NCBI GenBank assembly: GCA_030706225.1
Contig: JAUZOW010000008.1
Coordinates: 1 to 33,023 of the forward strand
Origin: Bacteroidota bacterium
Lineage (GTDB): Bacteria; Bacteroidota; Bacteroidia; Bacteroidales; FEN-979
Direction: 5' to 3'
Length of the DNA stretch: 33,023 nt
Shown here: positions 18,918 through 27,497 of the stretch, in pieces
Layout: the number at the start of each line of letters is the position of its first letter
Position numbering within the stretch: position 1 is the first letter of the stretch
Program-made: the position numbers and the translations under genes
The notes under the pieces: generated by a model
The model's input: the letters and a program-made list of their open reading frames with translations, nothing else
What the model was told of the DNA's origin: nothing
Databases searched by the model: none

Positions 18918-21319
18918 ATCTTGTAAACAACCTGAAGTTCTGTCAGACGTGGTGGTTCCACCGTCATTGGACGCAAAGAAAACTCAGTATTCATAAGGTT
19001 GTTTACAAGCAGGGAAAATTTGAAATTTCTCAGCATATAGCTGAACCTGTAATCCACGATAAACGTTCCGGAATTATGCTGTTCCCTGTATTCTTTAATA
19101 CCTGAATTCACATTGAAAAGCTGGTTATCCAGATAATCATAGAAGAATTTATCAATATTCTTCATAAAGCCATAGTACCTTCCTCCGAAACCGGTTGAAA
19201 AATGCTTCCATGTTAATTGGATATCCGCTTTCATTATGCTTTGTTCCCGATACTTTAAAATATGACCTGAAGTATCAGAAGAAGTGGTAAGATATGTGTA
19301 ATTGAAATTTTTGATCTTATAAAAGACATAATTCGGATCAGAAGATTGCGGGACAGAATAAGTATAGCCCAGCATGACGGCAAGATTCAGATTATGAGCC
19401 ACATTACCTTCGCCATTCAATGTAAGGTCAAGTCCATAAATCCTTGCCGGCCCGGTATTAAAGAATTTAAATCCGATATTCCGGGTGGGATCGGTGGTAT
19501 TGGATCCCCAGCTCCCGAAATTGAATTCAACATAATTTTTATAATCCTCATAAAATCCGGCGAGGTCGGCTATTCCCATAAATTTGCCAAATTTGAAGAG
19601 CTGCTTTACACCCACTTCATAGGAAACACTTTGTTCCGACTTAAGATCGGGATTGGGATAAAAGCCAAATTTACCGGAATGGGTTGTTATATATCTTTCT
19701 CCGATACTTGGAACTCTGTAACCCTGTCCGACAGAAGCACGAAGGAAAGTCGCTTTTGATGCCTGGAAATTAAGCCCGGCGCGGAAGATCGGCTTGCTTT
19801 CTGTAAAGTCAGCCATATTGTAATATTCATACCTGCCGCCAAATAAAATAGTCAAACGTTCGAAGAATTTCTTTTCAAACTGAGTGTATACTGAAAAATT
19901 CTCAGAGGAATAGGTTCCGTTGTTACCTGTCGTCGGAGTACCGTCCGAAGAAAGCTGACCTGAAAAAACCTGTCCATAAGCATAAACATAAATATTGGAA
20001 GCGCCTGCCACCATAGTAAGATCTCCCAGCTTTTTGAATTTATGAGTAAACTGGTAATCATTATAAACCGTAATTTGTCGTGACGATTGGTCGTTATTTC
20101 CTGAAGAATTGGTATAAAATACGCGATTTCTTGAAGCATGGGAATCACCGTTCTTGTTGTAATATTTTACAAAAGGATCAAGATAAAAAGTAACCTCCTT
20201 GAATATGGAAAGAGATCCGGGATAGGAACGGTAAATATTGGTATCTGAATCATTCCAGAAAAATGTCTCCGCATTCTGATCGTAAAGCAGGTTGCCATTT
20301 AATCCATAGGATAATCCATCTACTTTTTTGGACCGGATCCTTGAATTGAAGTAGAATTTGAACCTTTTTTCAAACTGACCTCCATTATAAACGGAATCGA
20401 CCGCTTTCTTTTCAGGTACACCTCCGATATAGCCATCATCGGTATAATAGCTTACTCCTCCAGAAAAATCAATATTGTCAAAACGTTGAGAATGGGTCAT
20501 TGTCACTCCGTACACCAGGGGATTCATACCCGTCCAAGGTGTAGCATATCTGCGGCCGGGCTTGCTGTACATTCCGAGAAAAGTATTGATTTTGGTTTCC
20601 GGGTTATCTCCCGGCCATGCCGTACGGATATTAATGGCACCATTTATGGCAGAGGATCCATATACAACAGACGAAGCGCCTTTTACTACTTCAATCTGAT
20701 CTACGTCATCAATGGGAAGAACATTCCAGTTTGGTCTGCCTGCATCGCCGCGCAACAAAGGGATTTCATCTACCATGATCATTACCCGAGATCCCAGTCC
20801 GGAGCTAAACCCGCTTCCTCCCCTTATCTGTGGCTCATTGTCAACAATAGCTACTCCCGGAATTCGGTCAACGGCTTTATCAATGCTTGGTAAATTCGAA
20901 ACCTCAATGCTCTGGGCTTTCATCACCTCAATGGAAGAAATGGATTCCTGGATTTTCTGGGCATATTTAGATGCTGAAACGACAACCATATTCAGATCTT
21001 TCGAAGTCGTTTCCAGCGCCACATCCAGCGTATGAGTCTTTTTCCCCGCTAATATTACGGTAGTTTCATATCTGTCGTATCCTACGAAAGAAAAGAAAAT
21101 AATGTATGTGCCTTTGGGTAAATCCAGCGTATATGAACCGTTTTCGTCAGTATAGGTTCCTCTGTTCTGGTCCTTTACGCCAATATTAACAAAAGGTAAG
21201 GGTTCAAAGGTTTTTGCATCCATTACTTTCCCTTTTAGTATGATATTTTGTGAATATCCACCAAGAGAAAATAACAAAAGACTGACTGAAGACAATAAAA
21301 AGGTAAGGAACACTTTCAT
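18914..21319 (-). CDS. TonB-dependent receptor (CirA/BtuB-like) with CarboxypepD_reg-like N-terminus
   Basis: IILKGKVMDAKTFEPLPFVNIGVKDQNRGTYTDENGSYTLDLP; plug DKAVDRIPGVAIVDNEPQIRGGSGFSSGLGSRVMIMVDEIPLLRGDAGRPNWNVLPIDDVDQIEVVKGASSVVYGSSAINGAINI. Confidence 0.95.
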   Translation of the reverse strand: MKVFLTFLLSSVSLLLFSLGGYSQNIILKGKVMDAKTFEPLPFVNIGVKDQNRGTYTDENGSYTLDLPKGTYIIFFSFVGYDRYETTVILAGKKTHTLDVALETTSKDLNMVVVSASKYAQKIQESISSIEVMKAQSIEVSNLPSIDKAVDRIPGVAIVDNEPQIRGGSGFSSGLGSRVMIMVDEIPLLRGDAGRPNWNVLPIDDVDQIEVVKGASSVVYGSSAINGAINIRTAWPGDNPETKINTFLGMYSKPGRRYATPWTGMNPLVYGVTMTHSQRFDNIDFSGGVSYYTDDGYIGGVPEKKAVDSVYNGGQFEKRFKFYFNSRIRSKKVDGLSYGLNGNLLYDQNAETFFWNDSDTNIYRSYPGSLSIFKEVTFYLDPFVKYYNKNGDSHASRNRVFYTNSSGNNDQSSRQITVYNDYQFTHKFKKLGDLTMVAGASNIYVYAYGQVFSGQLSSDGTPTTGNNGTYSSENFSVYTQFEKKFFERLTILFGGRYEYYNMADFTESKPIFRAGLNFQASKATFLRASVGQGYRVPSIGERYITTHSGKFGFYPNPDLKSEQSVSYEVGVKQLFKFGKFMGIADLAGFYEDYKNYVEFNFGSWGSNTTDPTRNIGFKFFNTGPARIYGLDLTLNGEGNVAHNLNLAVMLGYTYSVPQSSDPNYVFYKIKNFNYTYLTTSSDTSGHILKYREQSIMKADIQLTWKHFSTGFGGRYYGFMKNIDKFFYDYLDNQLFNVNSGIKEYREQHNSGTFIVDYRFSYMLRNFKFSLLVNNLMNTEFSLRPMTVEPPRLTELQVVYKI

Positions 21320-21338
21320 ACTTCAGTTTCTTTATTCA

Positions 21339-21369
21339 CAAAAATAAGAAAATATTCAGCGTGGACAAG
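21339..21369 (-). promoter_or_regulatory. Candidate promoter for the TonB receptor operon (CTTG-N19-TATTTTTG)
   Basis: Minus-strand TATTTTTG at 21339-21346, 19 nt spacer, CTTG (3/4 of TTTG) at 21366-21369. Confidence 0.55.
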
Positions 21370-21374
21370 TGTTT

Positions 21375-23270
21375 TTAAGCTATTGCATTATAACTGGTAA
21401 TCAGCGATTTATATTTCAAAGAAGGCGATGGTATCAAATTTCCCAGATTCAGTTTGGGCCATATTTCATTGATTTTCCGGATCGTTGCATCATCCATAAC
21501 AATGATATTTGGCCATTCTCTCTGAAATCCATCAATCCCCTTTTCTTTTCGTGTCCCGTCAACAAAAAGAACAGGATAACGATTCCCATTACCATCCTTT
21601 ATATAAAAACAATCACGCGACGGATCAATATTATTGAAAACAATCCAGGCAACATCTTTCCAGCATTGAATATCTGCACCTTCATCGACAAAAACAATAA
21701 ATTTCATTCCATAGATCAGTTTTTTCCGGAGAAGGTCCCGGGATATTTCCTGAATAGCCCCCGGTTCTTTTTTCCGGATAGTAAACAGGACAACTGAAAT
21801 TCCATTCTGAAGCAATGCATCATTCACGCTGGAGATTCCGGGAAACATTTCAGATATTTTTTCTTTATCTATAAAATAATCCACCGGTAATCCAGGATCC
21901 GGGGAATCTTCACCGGGAAGCTTCTCCGTCGCATCGATTCCCATCTTGCTTCCGAATGCAAAGCGCCGGCTGGAATGGTCAAGGATATCGACAGGCCCTG
22001 CAGAGAAATGAATGTCATTTACCGGATCTACTCTCTGAGAGACCATACGGGCTATTCCGGTATAGTCTTCAGGCGAGGTATCCCCTGTGACAAGGATCAT
22101 AACCTTGTTGGTCATGAGTTGCCCTGCGCCCCATAGTGCATTCATTGTCTTGAATGCTTCGCCCGGGTATGTCTTTTTTATTCCTGCAATGACCAGATTA
22201 TGAAATACGCCTTCGATGGGCATATGCATACCGGTAAGCTCTGGTGCAGAAGTCAGCTGGATCGGGAACCGGAAGATCTTTTCCGTCGCCTTCCCAATCC
22301 ATCCATCCTCCATGGGAGGAATACCGACAATGGTTGCCGGATATATGGCATTTTTACGATGTGTTATGCAAGTCACATGAAAGCGGGGATAATAATCCGC
22401 CAATGAATAAAATCCGGTATGATCTCCAAACGGGCCTTCAAGTATGAGATCTTCTTCCGGGTCAATGTATCCTTCGATTACAAAATCCGCATCTGCGGGA
22501 ACTTCCAGATCCTGAGTCAGGCATCGGACAAGCTCCACCTTTTTTTTTCTTAGAAATCCGGCAAATAAAAATTCATCCAGATTTTCGGGAAGAGGGGCGG
22601 TTGCAACATAAGTGCAGGAAGGATCTCCTCCAAGTGTGACCGCTACCGGCATACGTTTTTTCAACAATTTATATTTCCGGTAATGAGTAGCCGAACCTTT
22701 ATGAAGATGCCAGTGCATTCCGGTCAGTAAAGGTCCGAATACCTGCATGCGGTACATGCCGGTATTATGAATGCCATTTTCAGGATCTTTTGTTCGAACA
22801 ACCGGTAGTGTAATGAAAGGCCCCCCGTCGGCAGGCCAACAGGTAAGAACCGGAAGTTTCGTAAGATCCGGAGGATCCATAACCACTTCCTGGCAGGGTC
22901 CCCGTCCGGAAACGACTTTGGGTAGCCAGGATGCAACTTCCTGTAAAACAGGCAGAACCTTAAGCTTCTCAATAAAGGTATCTCTGGAAGAAACAAATTC
23001 CTTCAGTAATTTTATCATCCGCTCATCAAACTCATCCAGACTATTTACCCCCAATGCCATTGCCATTCTTTTCTCAGATCCAAATGCGTTAATAAGCAAA
23101 GGAAAAGGCGTACCCGTATTCTCAAAAAGCAGCGCTTTCCCGTTTGTTTTCATCACCCGGTCGGCAACTTCCGTGATTTCCAGCCTGGGTGAGACAAATT
23201 CCCTGATCCGGACCAACTCGCCCGCATTTTCAAGGGTTGATATAAACTGATATAGATTTTTATAAGCCAT
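21375..23270 (-). CDS. ubiD: UbiD family decarboxylase (menaquinone biosynthesis decarboxylase-like)
   Basis: DRVMKTNGKALLFENTG, VTLGGDPSCTYVATAPLPENLDEFLFAGFLR, EGPFGDHTGFYSLADYYPRFHVTCITHRKNAIYPATIVGIPPMEDGWIGKATE. UbiD catalytic E and R region recognisable. Confidence 0.93.
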   Translation of the reverse strand: MAYKNLYQFISTLENAGELVRIREFVSPRLEITEVADRVMKTNGKALLFENTGTPFPLLINAFGSEKRMAMALGVNSLDEFDERMIKLLKEFVSSRDTFIEKLKVLPVLQEVASWLPKVVSGRGPCQEVVMDPPDLTKLPVLTCWPADGGPFITLPVVRTKDPENGIHNTGMYRMQVFGPLLTGMHWHLHKGSATHYRKYKLLKKRMPVAVTLGGDPSCTYVATAPLPENLDEFLFAGFLRKKKVELVRCLTQDLEVPADADFVIEGYIDPEEDLILEGPFGDHTGFYSLADYYPRFHVTCITHRKNAIYPATIVGIPPMEDGWIGKATEKIFRFPIQLTSAPELTGMHMPIEGVFHNLVIAGIKKTYPGEAFKTMNALWGAGQLMTNKVMILVTGDTSPEDYTGIARMVSQRVDPVNDIHFSAGPVDILDHSSRRFAFGSKMGIDATEKLPGEDSPDPGLPVDYFIDKEKISEMFPGISSVNDALLQNGISVVLFTIRKKEPGAIQEISRDLLRKKLIYGMKFIVFVDEGADIQCWKDVAWIVFNNIDPSRDCFYIKDGNGNRYPVLFVDGTRKEKGIDGFQREWPNIIVMDDATIRKINEIWPKLNLGNLIPSPSLKYKSLITSYNAIA

Positions 23271-23276
23271 GCCGAC

Positions 23277-23693
23277 TTAAGGATTCGATTGAAAACTTTT
23301 ATCTCTGAATTTTTCAGGTTTTTTTTCCGTATTGTATTTCGAAGGACACTTGAGTAAAAGGCTTTTGGCCTGAAAATAATCCTTTTCCATATGCCCTGTC
23401 ACAACGATCTTTTCCGATTTTTCAAAATCATGCGGTTTTGCATCATTATAAACAACCTTTTTCTCAATCCCTTTTTCATCCTTCATATAAAAAGAAAACT
23501 GATTTGCATTTTTGCCGGGATTGTATTCAATAGGTTTGTTTTTATCCAGGATACCTATAATCTGAAAATCCCTGGAAGACTTTAAAGCAGCTTCCGAGAA
23601 ATCAGCATAGGTACCCGAATGAGTGAGGGTCGAAACAACCACAGCAATGATCGTTACCAGGATCAGAAGAATGAGGATATGACTGGTTTTCAT
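23277..23693 (-). CDS. ccmE: Cytochrome c maturation protein CcmE (CxxxY variant)
   Basis: Single N-terminal TM, OB-fold-like region KNANQFSFYMKDEKGIEKKVVYNDAKPHDFEKSEKIVVTGHMEKDYFQAKSLLLKCPSKY, lying after ccmB/C/D. Confidence 0.88.
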   Translation of the reverse strand: MKTSHILILLILVTIIAVVVSTLTHSGTYADFSEAALKSSRDFQIIGILDKNKPIEYNPGKNANQFSFYMKDEKGIEKKVVYNDAKPHDFEKSEKIVVTGHMEKDYFQAKSLLLKCPSKYNTEKKPEKFRDKSFQSNP

Positions 23694-23845
23694 ACCGGAT
23701 CATTAATATTCCTGCTCTTTTCTTTCCATTCCTTTTCAAGGCGTGATACCTTCCGGTCGATAATAAAGAGATAAACTATCAATCCTATCAGGATCACTGC
23801 AAGGACGGCTATCACTACGACAATTTTACCGTATTCCATAAGCAT
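23690..23845 (-). CDS. ccmD: CcmD-like small membrane protein (51 aa, not in supplied ORF track)
   Basis: Translation MLMEYGKIVVVIAVLAVILIGLIVYLFIIDRKVSRLEKEWKEKSRNINDPV: one TM helix plus charged tail, ATGA overlap with ccmE, positioned between ccmC and ccmE. Confidence 0.82.
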   Translation of the reverse strand: MLMEYGKIVVVIAVLAVILIGLIVYLFIIDRKVSRLEKEWKEKSRNINDPV

Positions 23846-23861
23846 ATATTAAAATCGTACA

Positions 23862-24545
23862 TCAGGCGGTCATTTCTCCATTCAGCTTATTGATCCTGAC
23901 TCTCAAATTCAGAATCCAAAATCCGAGCAGGATCCATCCCAGCATTGCCGGATAAAAAACCCATCGCATAGCCGGGTCAAGGTGCATTGGAAGAACCGGA
24001 GAATCTTCATTTCCCGGGTGAATGCTTGCACCGGAAACGCGCGGAATAACCAAGACAAAAACGATCCACATTACAAAAGCAAAAATGTTATAAACTGCCG
24101 AAATTTTTGCCCGGTTCTTAATGTCATTGACTGAGCTTCTAAGGACCATATAGGCAAGGTATATCAATAAGCCTGCCGCTGCTCCATCCAGTTTCGGATC
24201 ATTAACCCAGGGGGCTCCCCATGTAAAATTGGCCCAGATCATACCTGTCAGGATTCCCAGGATACCAAATAAAATCCCGGTATTCACCGCTTCCACCGCC
24301 ATCCTGTCCTCTTTCAGATTAAATGTTCTGAGAAATCTCAGACTATAGATAAAACCGGTAGTAAGCATGGCAAGCATTCCAAACCACATTCCCACATGAA
24401 AAAAGAGATTCCGTATGGTTTCCTGAATCATAGTATCCGGAACCGGAATACTGAAGCCCATGACTATTGCATAAATCAACAATACCCCGGATAAAACTTT
24501 CCACCAATATGTTTTAAAAATCCTCAATCGTAATGCGTAATGCAT
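23862..24545 (-). CDS. ccmC: Heme exporter / cytochrome c biogenesis protein CcmC
   Basis: LFFHVGMWFGMLAM, GMIWANFTWGAPWVNDPKLDGAAAGLLIYLAY, PVLPMHLDPAMRWVFYPAMLGW; six predicted TMs. Confidence 0.92.
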   Translation of the reverse strand: MHYALRLRIFKTYWWKVLSGVLLIYAIVMGFSIPVPDTMIQETIRNLFFHVGMWFGMLAMLTTGFIYSLRFLRTFNLKEDRMAVEAVNTGILFGILGILTGMIWANFTWGAPWVNDPKLDGAAAGLLIYLAYMVLRSSVNDIKNRAKISAVYNIFAFVMWIVFVLVIPRVSGASIHPGNEDSPVLPMHLDPAMRWVFYPAMLGWILLGFWILNLRVRINKLNGEMTA

Positions 24546-24554
24546 AAATAAAAT

Positions 24555-25214
24555 TCATTCTTTCCAAATATAAGGAAATAAGATAAATGCCAGCAAGATT
24601 ACAGTAATATCAATCATGATCAGCAGGATCAGCCATCCGGCGTTTCCGGCCCATCCTACGGTATTCAGAGCCGATGAAGAAACCCTGACCAGGATGAGCA
24701 GCAAAGGCAATATAATAGGAAAACTGAGGATTGCAATCAGAGAAAAATTATTTGAAGCCCTGGAAGCAATAGCAGCTACCATGGTTAGAGTGGAAGACAA
24801 TCCGATACTACCCAGGAAAAGAACAGCCAGAAAAAGCGGAAAATTCAGTATTCTGTTTCCCATCAGGAGAATAAAAAGTCCGGATGACAAACCTGCAAGC
24901 AGGATCATAAGCAATCCGTTATAGAGTATTTTCGACAGCAGGATCCCTTGCGGGCTCGATAATGTATAATAATATATTAAGCGGGAAGGGCTTTCCTGTA
25001 CAAAGCTTTTGGATATACTATTTACTGCCACAAACAGGAGGATGATCCAGAAAAGCGAATTCCACGTCTCCGGATCAATAACCCGGCTGAAGGCCAGATA
25101 CGCGATAAGAATAGTGGAAACCAGGTAAAGCAGAATGCCATTCAGAACATATTTTTGCTTTATCTCAAGCCGGATCTCCTTTCCTGATAATATTTTGATT
25201 TCCTTCAGCAGCAT
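24555..25214 (-). CDS. ccmB: Heme exporter protein CcmB
   Basis: MLLKEIKILSGKEIRLEIKQKYVLNGILLYLVSTILIAYLAF...FVQESPSRLIYYYTLSSPQGILLSKILYNGLLMILLAGLSS. The ORF-track start at 25280 reads through a terminator, so start reassigned to 25214. Confidence 0.88.
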   Translation of the reverse strand: MLLKEIKILSGKEIRLEIKQKYVLNGILLYLVSTILIAYLAFSRVIDPETWNSLFWIILLFVAVNSISKSFVQESPSRLIYYYTLSSPQGILLSKILYNGLLMILLAGLSSGLFILLMGNRILNFPLFLAVLFLGSIGLSSTLTMVAAIASRASNNFSLIAILSFPIILPLLLILVRVSSSALNTVGWAGNAGWLILLIMIDITVILLAFILFPYIWKE

Positions 25215-25229
25215 AAGGCTCGTTTCATG

Positions 25230-25237
25230 CAAAAATA
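25230..25237 (-). promoter_or_regulatory. Candidate -7 box TATTTTTG for the ccm operon
   Basis: Exact TAnnTTTG on minus, 15 nt upstream of the ccmB start, immediately downstream of the terminator U tract. Confidence 0.5.
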
Positions 25238-25242
25238 ACATT

Positions 25243-25274
25243 AAAAAAGCCGTCCCGGAAATCCGGGACGGCTT
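25243..25274 (-). terminator. Rho-independent terminator of the upstream T9SS protein gene
   Basis: Perfect 12 bp stem AAGCCGTCCCGG-ATTT-CCGGGACGGCTT on the minus strand followed by a T tract. Confidence 0.95.
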
Positions 25275-25307
25275 AATCATATAGTCAGTAATAATTTTTT
25301 TTCAATC

Positions 25308-27167
25308 TTATTCGACTACCATTTTGTTGGTAACTGACTGGCCGTTAACTCTGACAGTATAAAAATAGACACCGGTTGTCAGGTTGTTGCCATCAATAGC
25401 AATCTGGTAAGTACCGGCAGGTTTGTAACCTTTATCGGCTGACCAAACTACTTGTCCCATCATATTGGTAACTTCAACAGAAACGTTACCGGCTTTTTCC
25501 ATATTGATACCGATCCGGGTTGTTCCTTTGAAAGGATTCGGATAGTTTCTGGAAACAGTCAGTGCAGGTTTCATATTCTTGTTTGAAACACCCGTCTGGA
25601 TTGTATTCTTTGACGGAGTCAGAACTTTGAAATAGTTTTCACTCATTGAAGTCTGTCCCTGATAGCTTGTCTGGCTTGCGCCTTTTACATAGCTTCCTGC
25701 ATATTCATCATTCTGGAAAACAATATAAAGCTTATCATTGCTGGTAGGTGAAGCGCTGGGGTACATACATTCTGTCATGAAAAATTCGAGGTCTTTGGTC
25801 AGAATATTGGTGCTGTCGCTCCAGATCACATTGTTTCCGGAAATGGTAGCAGTACGTTCAGAAATATTCCTGAGCATATATCCATCGCCATCAGCTGTAG
25901 AAGTAACCTGAGTATAGATCAGGAACATATTGTTGTTATCATCAATCACCATGGTCGGATCGCTCGTCATGGAGTTATAATAATAAGCAAGCGTCGGAGT
26001 TCCGGTAAAGCAAACGGTATCAGTGACGTAAGCAGGTAAATTTCCATGAGCATAAAGGGTATCCGGATTCAGATCCTGAGGTAGTTGGGTCATATTTTCA
26101 TTCCAGTAAACAAGACCATCTGTATAAGGATACCATTTTTTCCCATCTGCATCACCTTTGGCTCTCTGAAGACCGAAAGAAAGATGAGCCACATCATTAT
26201 TATCCAATGCTATAGCCATACATCCATCGGAGCAATAAAAAGCAGGAGTTGTATCGTTAGAAGTCGTCCATTTGTCATAAGGGCACTGCCATACGATGGT
26301 TTTGGTCCATGTTGATCCATTATCGGTTGATTTCATTACGAATTGGTCAATAAAGTTGTCACCGACTGCAAAAGCAAGAGTATTTCCGTGAGGTTCAGCC
26401 CATGCGTATGCATCACCGGCGAAACCGATATATTCATCGGATCCCATTCCATCAAGTTGTTTCCAACCATCCCAGGTTGCACCGCCATCCAGTGAACGGT
26501 TGTAGAGGATAGCCCCATCCAGTCCGTTATAAGCGGTACCACCATTAGCAGTAGGTTCGGTCATAGCAATAATATGAACAGTATTGTGGTCAGTTCCACT
26601 GGTAACAACGCGTGCCCAAAGCATGGCTGCTGCTCCGCTTGGGTTAGGCATATTTGTCTGTGTCCAGGTACCTGTTCCTTTAGTAGCGCGGGTAGAAACT
26701 ATCAGATTGGCACTACCGTGAGTGACTACTATTTCTCCCGAAGGTCCAAGAGGTGCATATGAAGGCCATCCGGTTCTGACATTTTCGATTCGCTGTGAGG
26801 GTTCTGTTGCCCAGCTGCTGCCGTCGAAATAGTTGTAACCGGTTCCACGATCGGTAAAACTGGTTGACTGACTGTGAGACATAATGGCTGTTGCACCAAT
26901 AGTCCCATCAGAAAACATGTAGATCCGGTTCATGTTAGAAGAGTTCGTCTGTAAATCATAGTATGATTGGCAAACCTCACCAGCTTCCTGAAGCGATTTT
27001 GTCGATAATACCGGGTTTGGACTTTGCATTCCGGGCCGAAGGTCATTGATGGCTGCGGAGGGTTTCAGAACAGCGATGTTCTTATGCCGTGCCATGATGC
27101 TTCTTGGCTGAGCCATGGCTCCTCCGGCCACAAGAGCGATCGCGAGAAGGACTACTAGTTTTTTCAT
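25308..27167 (-). CDS. Secreted Asp-box (BNR-like) protein with T9SS type A sorting domain
   Basis: Signal peptide MKKLVVLLAIALVAGGAMAQ; Asp-box motifs SLDGGATW and STDNGSTW; C-terminal SRNYPNPFKGTTRIGINMEKAGNVSVEVTNMMGQVVWS...GVYFYTVRVNGQSVTNKMVVE. Confidence 0.87.
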   Translation of the reverse strand: MKKLVVLLAIALVAGGAMAQPRSIMARHKNIAVLKPSAAINDLRPGMQSPNPVLSTKSLQEAGEVCQSYYDLQTNSSNMNRIYMFSDGTIGATAIMSHSQSTSFTDRGTGYNYFDGSSWATEPSQRIENVRTGWPSYAPLGPSGEIVVTHGSANLIVSTRATKGTGTWTQTNMPNPSGAAAMLWARVVTSGTDHNTVHIIAMTEPTANGGTAYNGLDGAILYNRSLDGGATWDGWKQLDGMGSDEYIGFAGDAYAWAEPHGNTLAFAVGDNFIDQFVMKSTDNGSTWTKTIVWQCPYDKWTTSNDTTPAFYCSDGCMAIALDNNDVAHLSFGLQRAKGDADGKKWYPYTDGLVYWNENMTQLPQDLNPDTLYAHGNLPAYVTDTVCFTGTPTLAYYYNSMTSDPTMVIDDNNNMFLIYTQVTSTADGDGYMLRNISERTATISGNNVIWSDSTNILTKDLEFFMTECMYPSASPTSNDKLYIVFQNDEYAGSYVKGASQTSYQGQTSMSENYFKVLTPSKNTIQTGVSNKNMKPALTVSRNYPNPFKGTTRIGINMEKAGNVSVEVTNMMGQVVWSADKGYKPAGTYQIAIDGNNLTTGVYFYTVRVNGQSVTNKMVVE

Positions 27168-27426
27168 TTTTTGATCTTTTTGTTTAATTGTTTTATGGTT
27201 TACTGAATAGATGATTTTTATATATATTAATTTAATATTATTCTAATGATCAGTATTATATATTCTCAAACTTTTCCGTTTGAAACGATTCCGTTACCCG
27301 AACGGCAAATGCTCTTTCTAAAGAATATTTTTCAGAATGGAATTCTGTAAATTTCGACTAAAACCCCACACCTTCAAGGAGTTTTCAGTGAATAACCCTG
27401 AACTTTCAGAATTTGGGTTCAAATAT

Positions 27427-27455
27427 AAAAAAACCCCGCGATTTTACGCGAGGTT
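27427..27455 (-). terminator. Rho-independent terminator of the 27498-29417 gene
   Basis: Minus-strand stem AACCTCGCG-TAAAAT-CGCGGGGTT (one G.U) followed by a T tract. Confidence 0.88.
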
Positions 27456-27497
27456 TTTTATATAAATAATTTAAAGAATATAGGAATCTGTATTCCT

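Noticed and set aside
22771-23250. 159-aa plus-strand ORF opposite ubiD
   Set aside because: Low-complexity Ser/Thr-rich shadow translation of the ubiD frame.
25215-25280. N-terminal extension of CcmB in the ORF track
   Set aside because: Reads through a perfect rho-independent terminator; the CcmB family start fits 25214.
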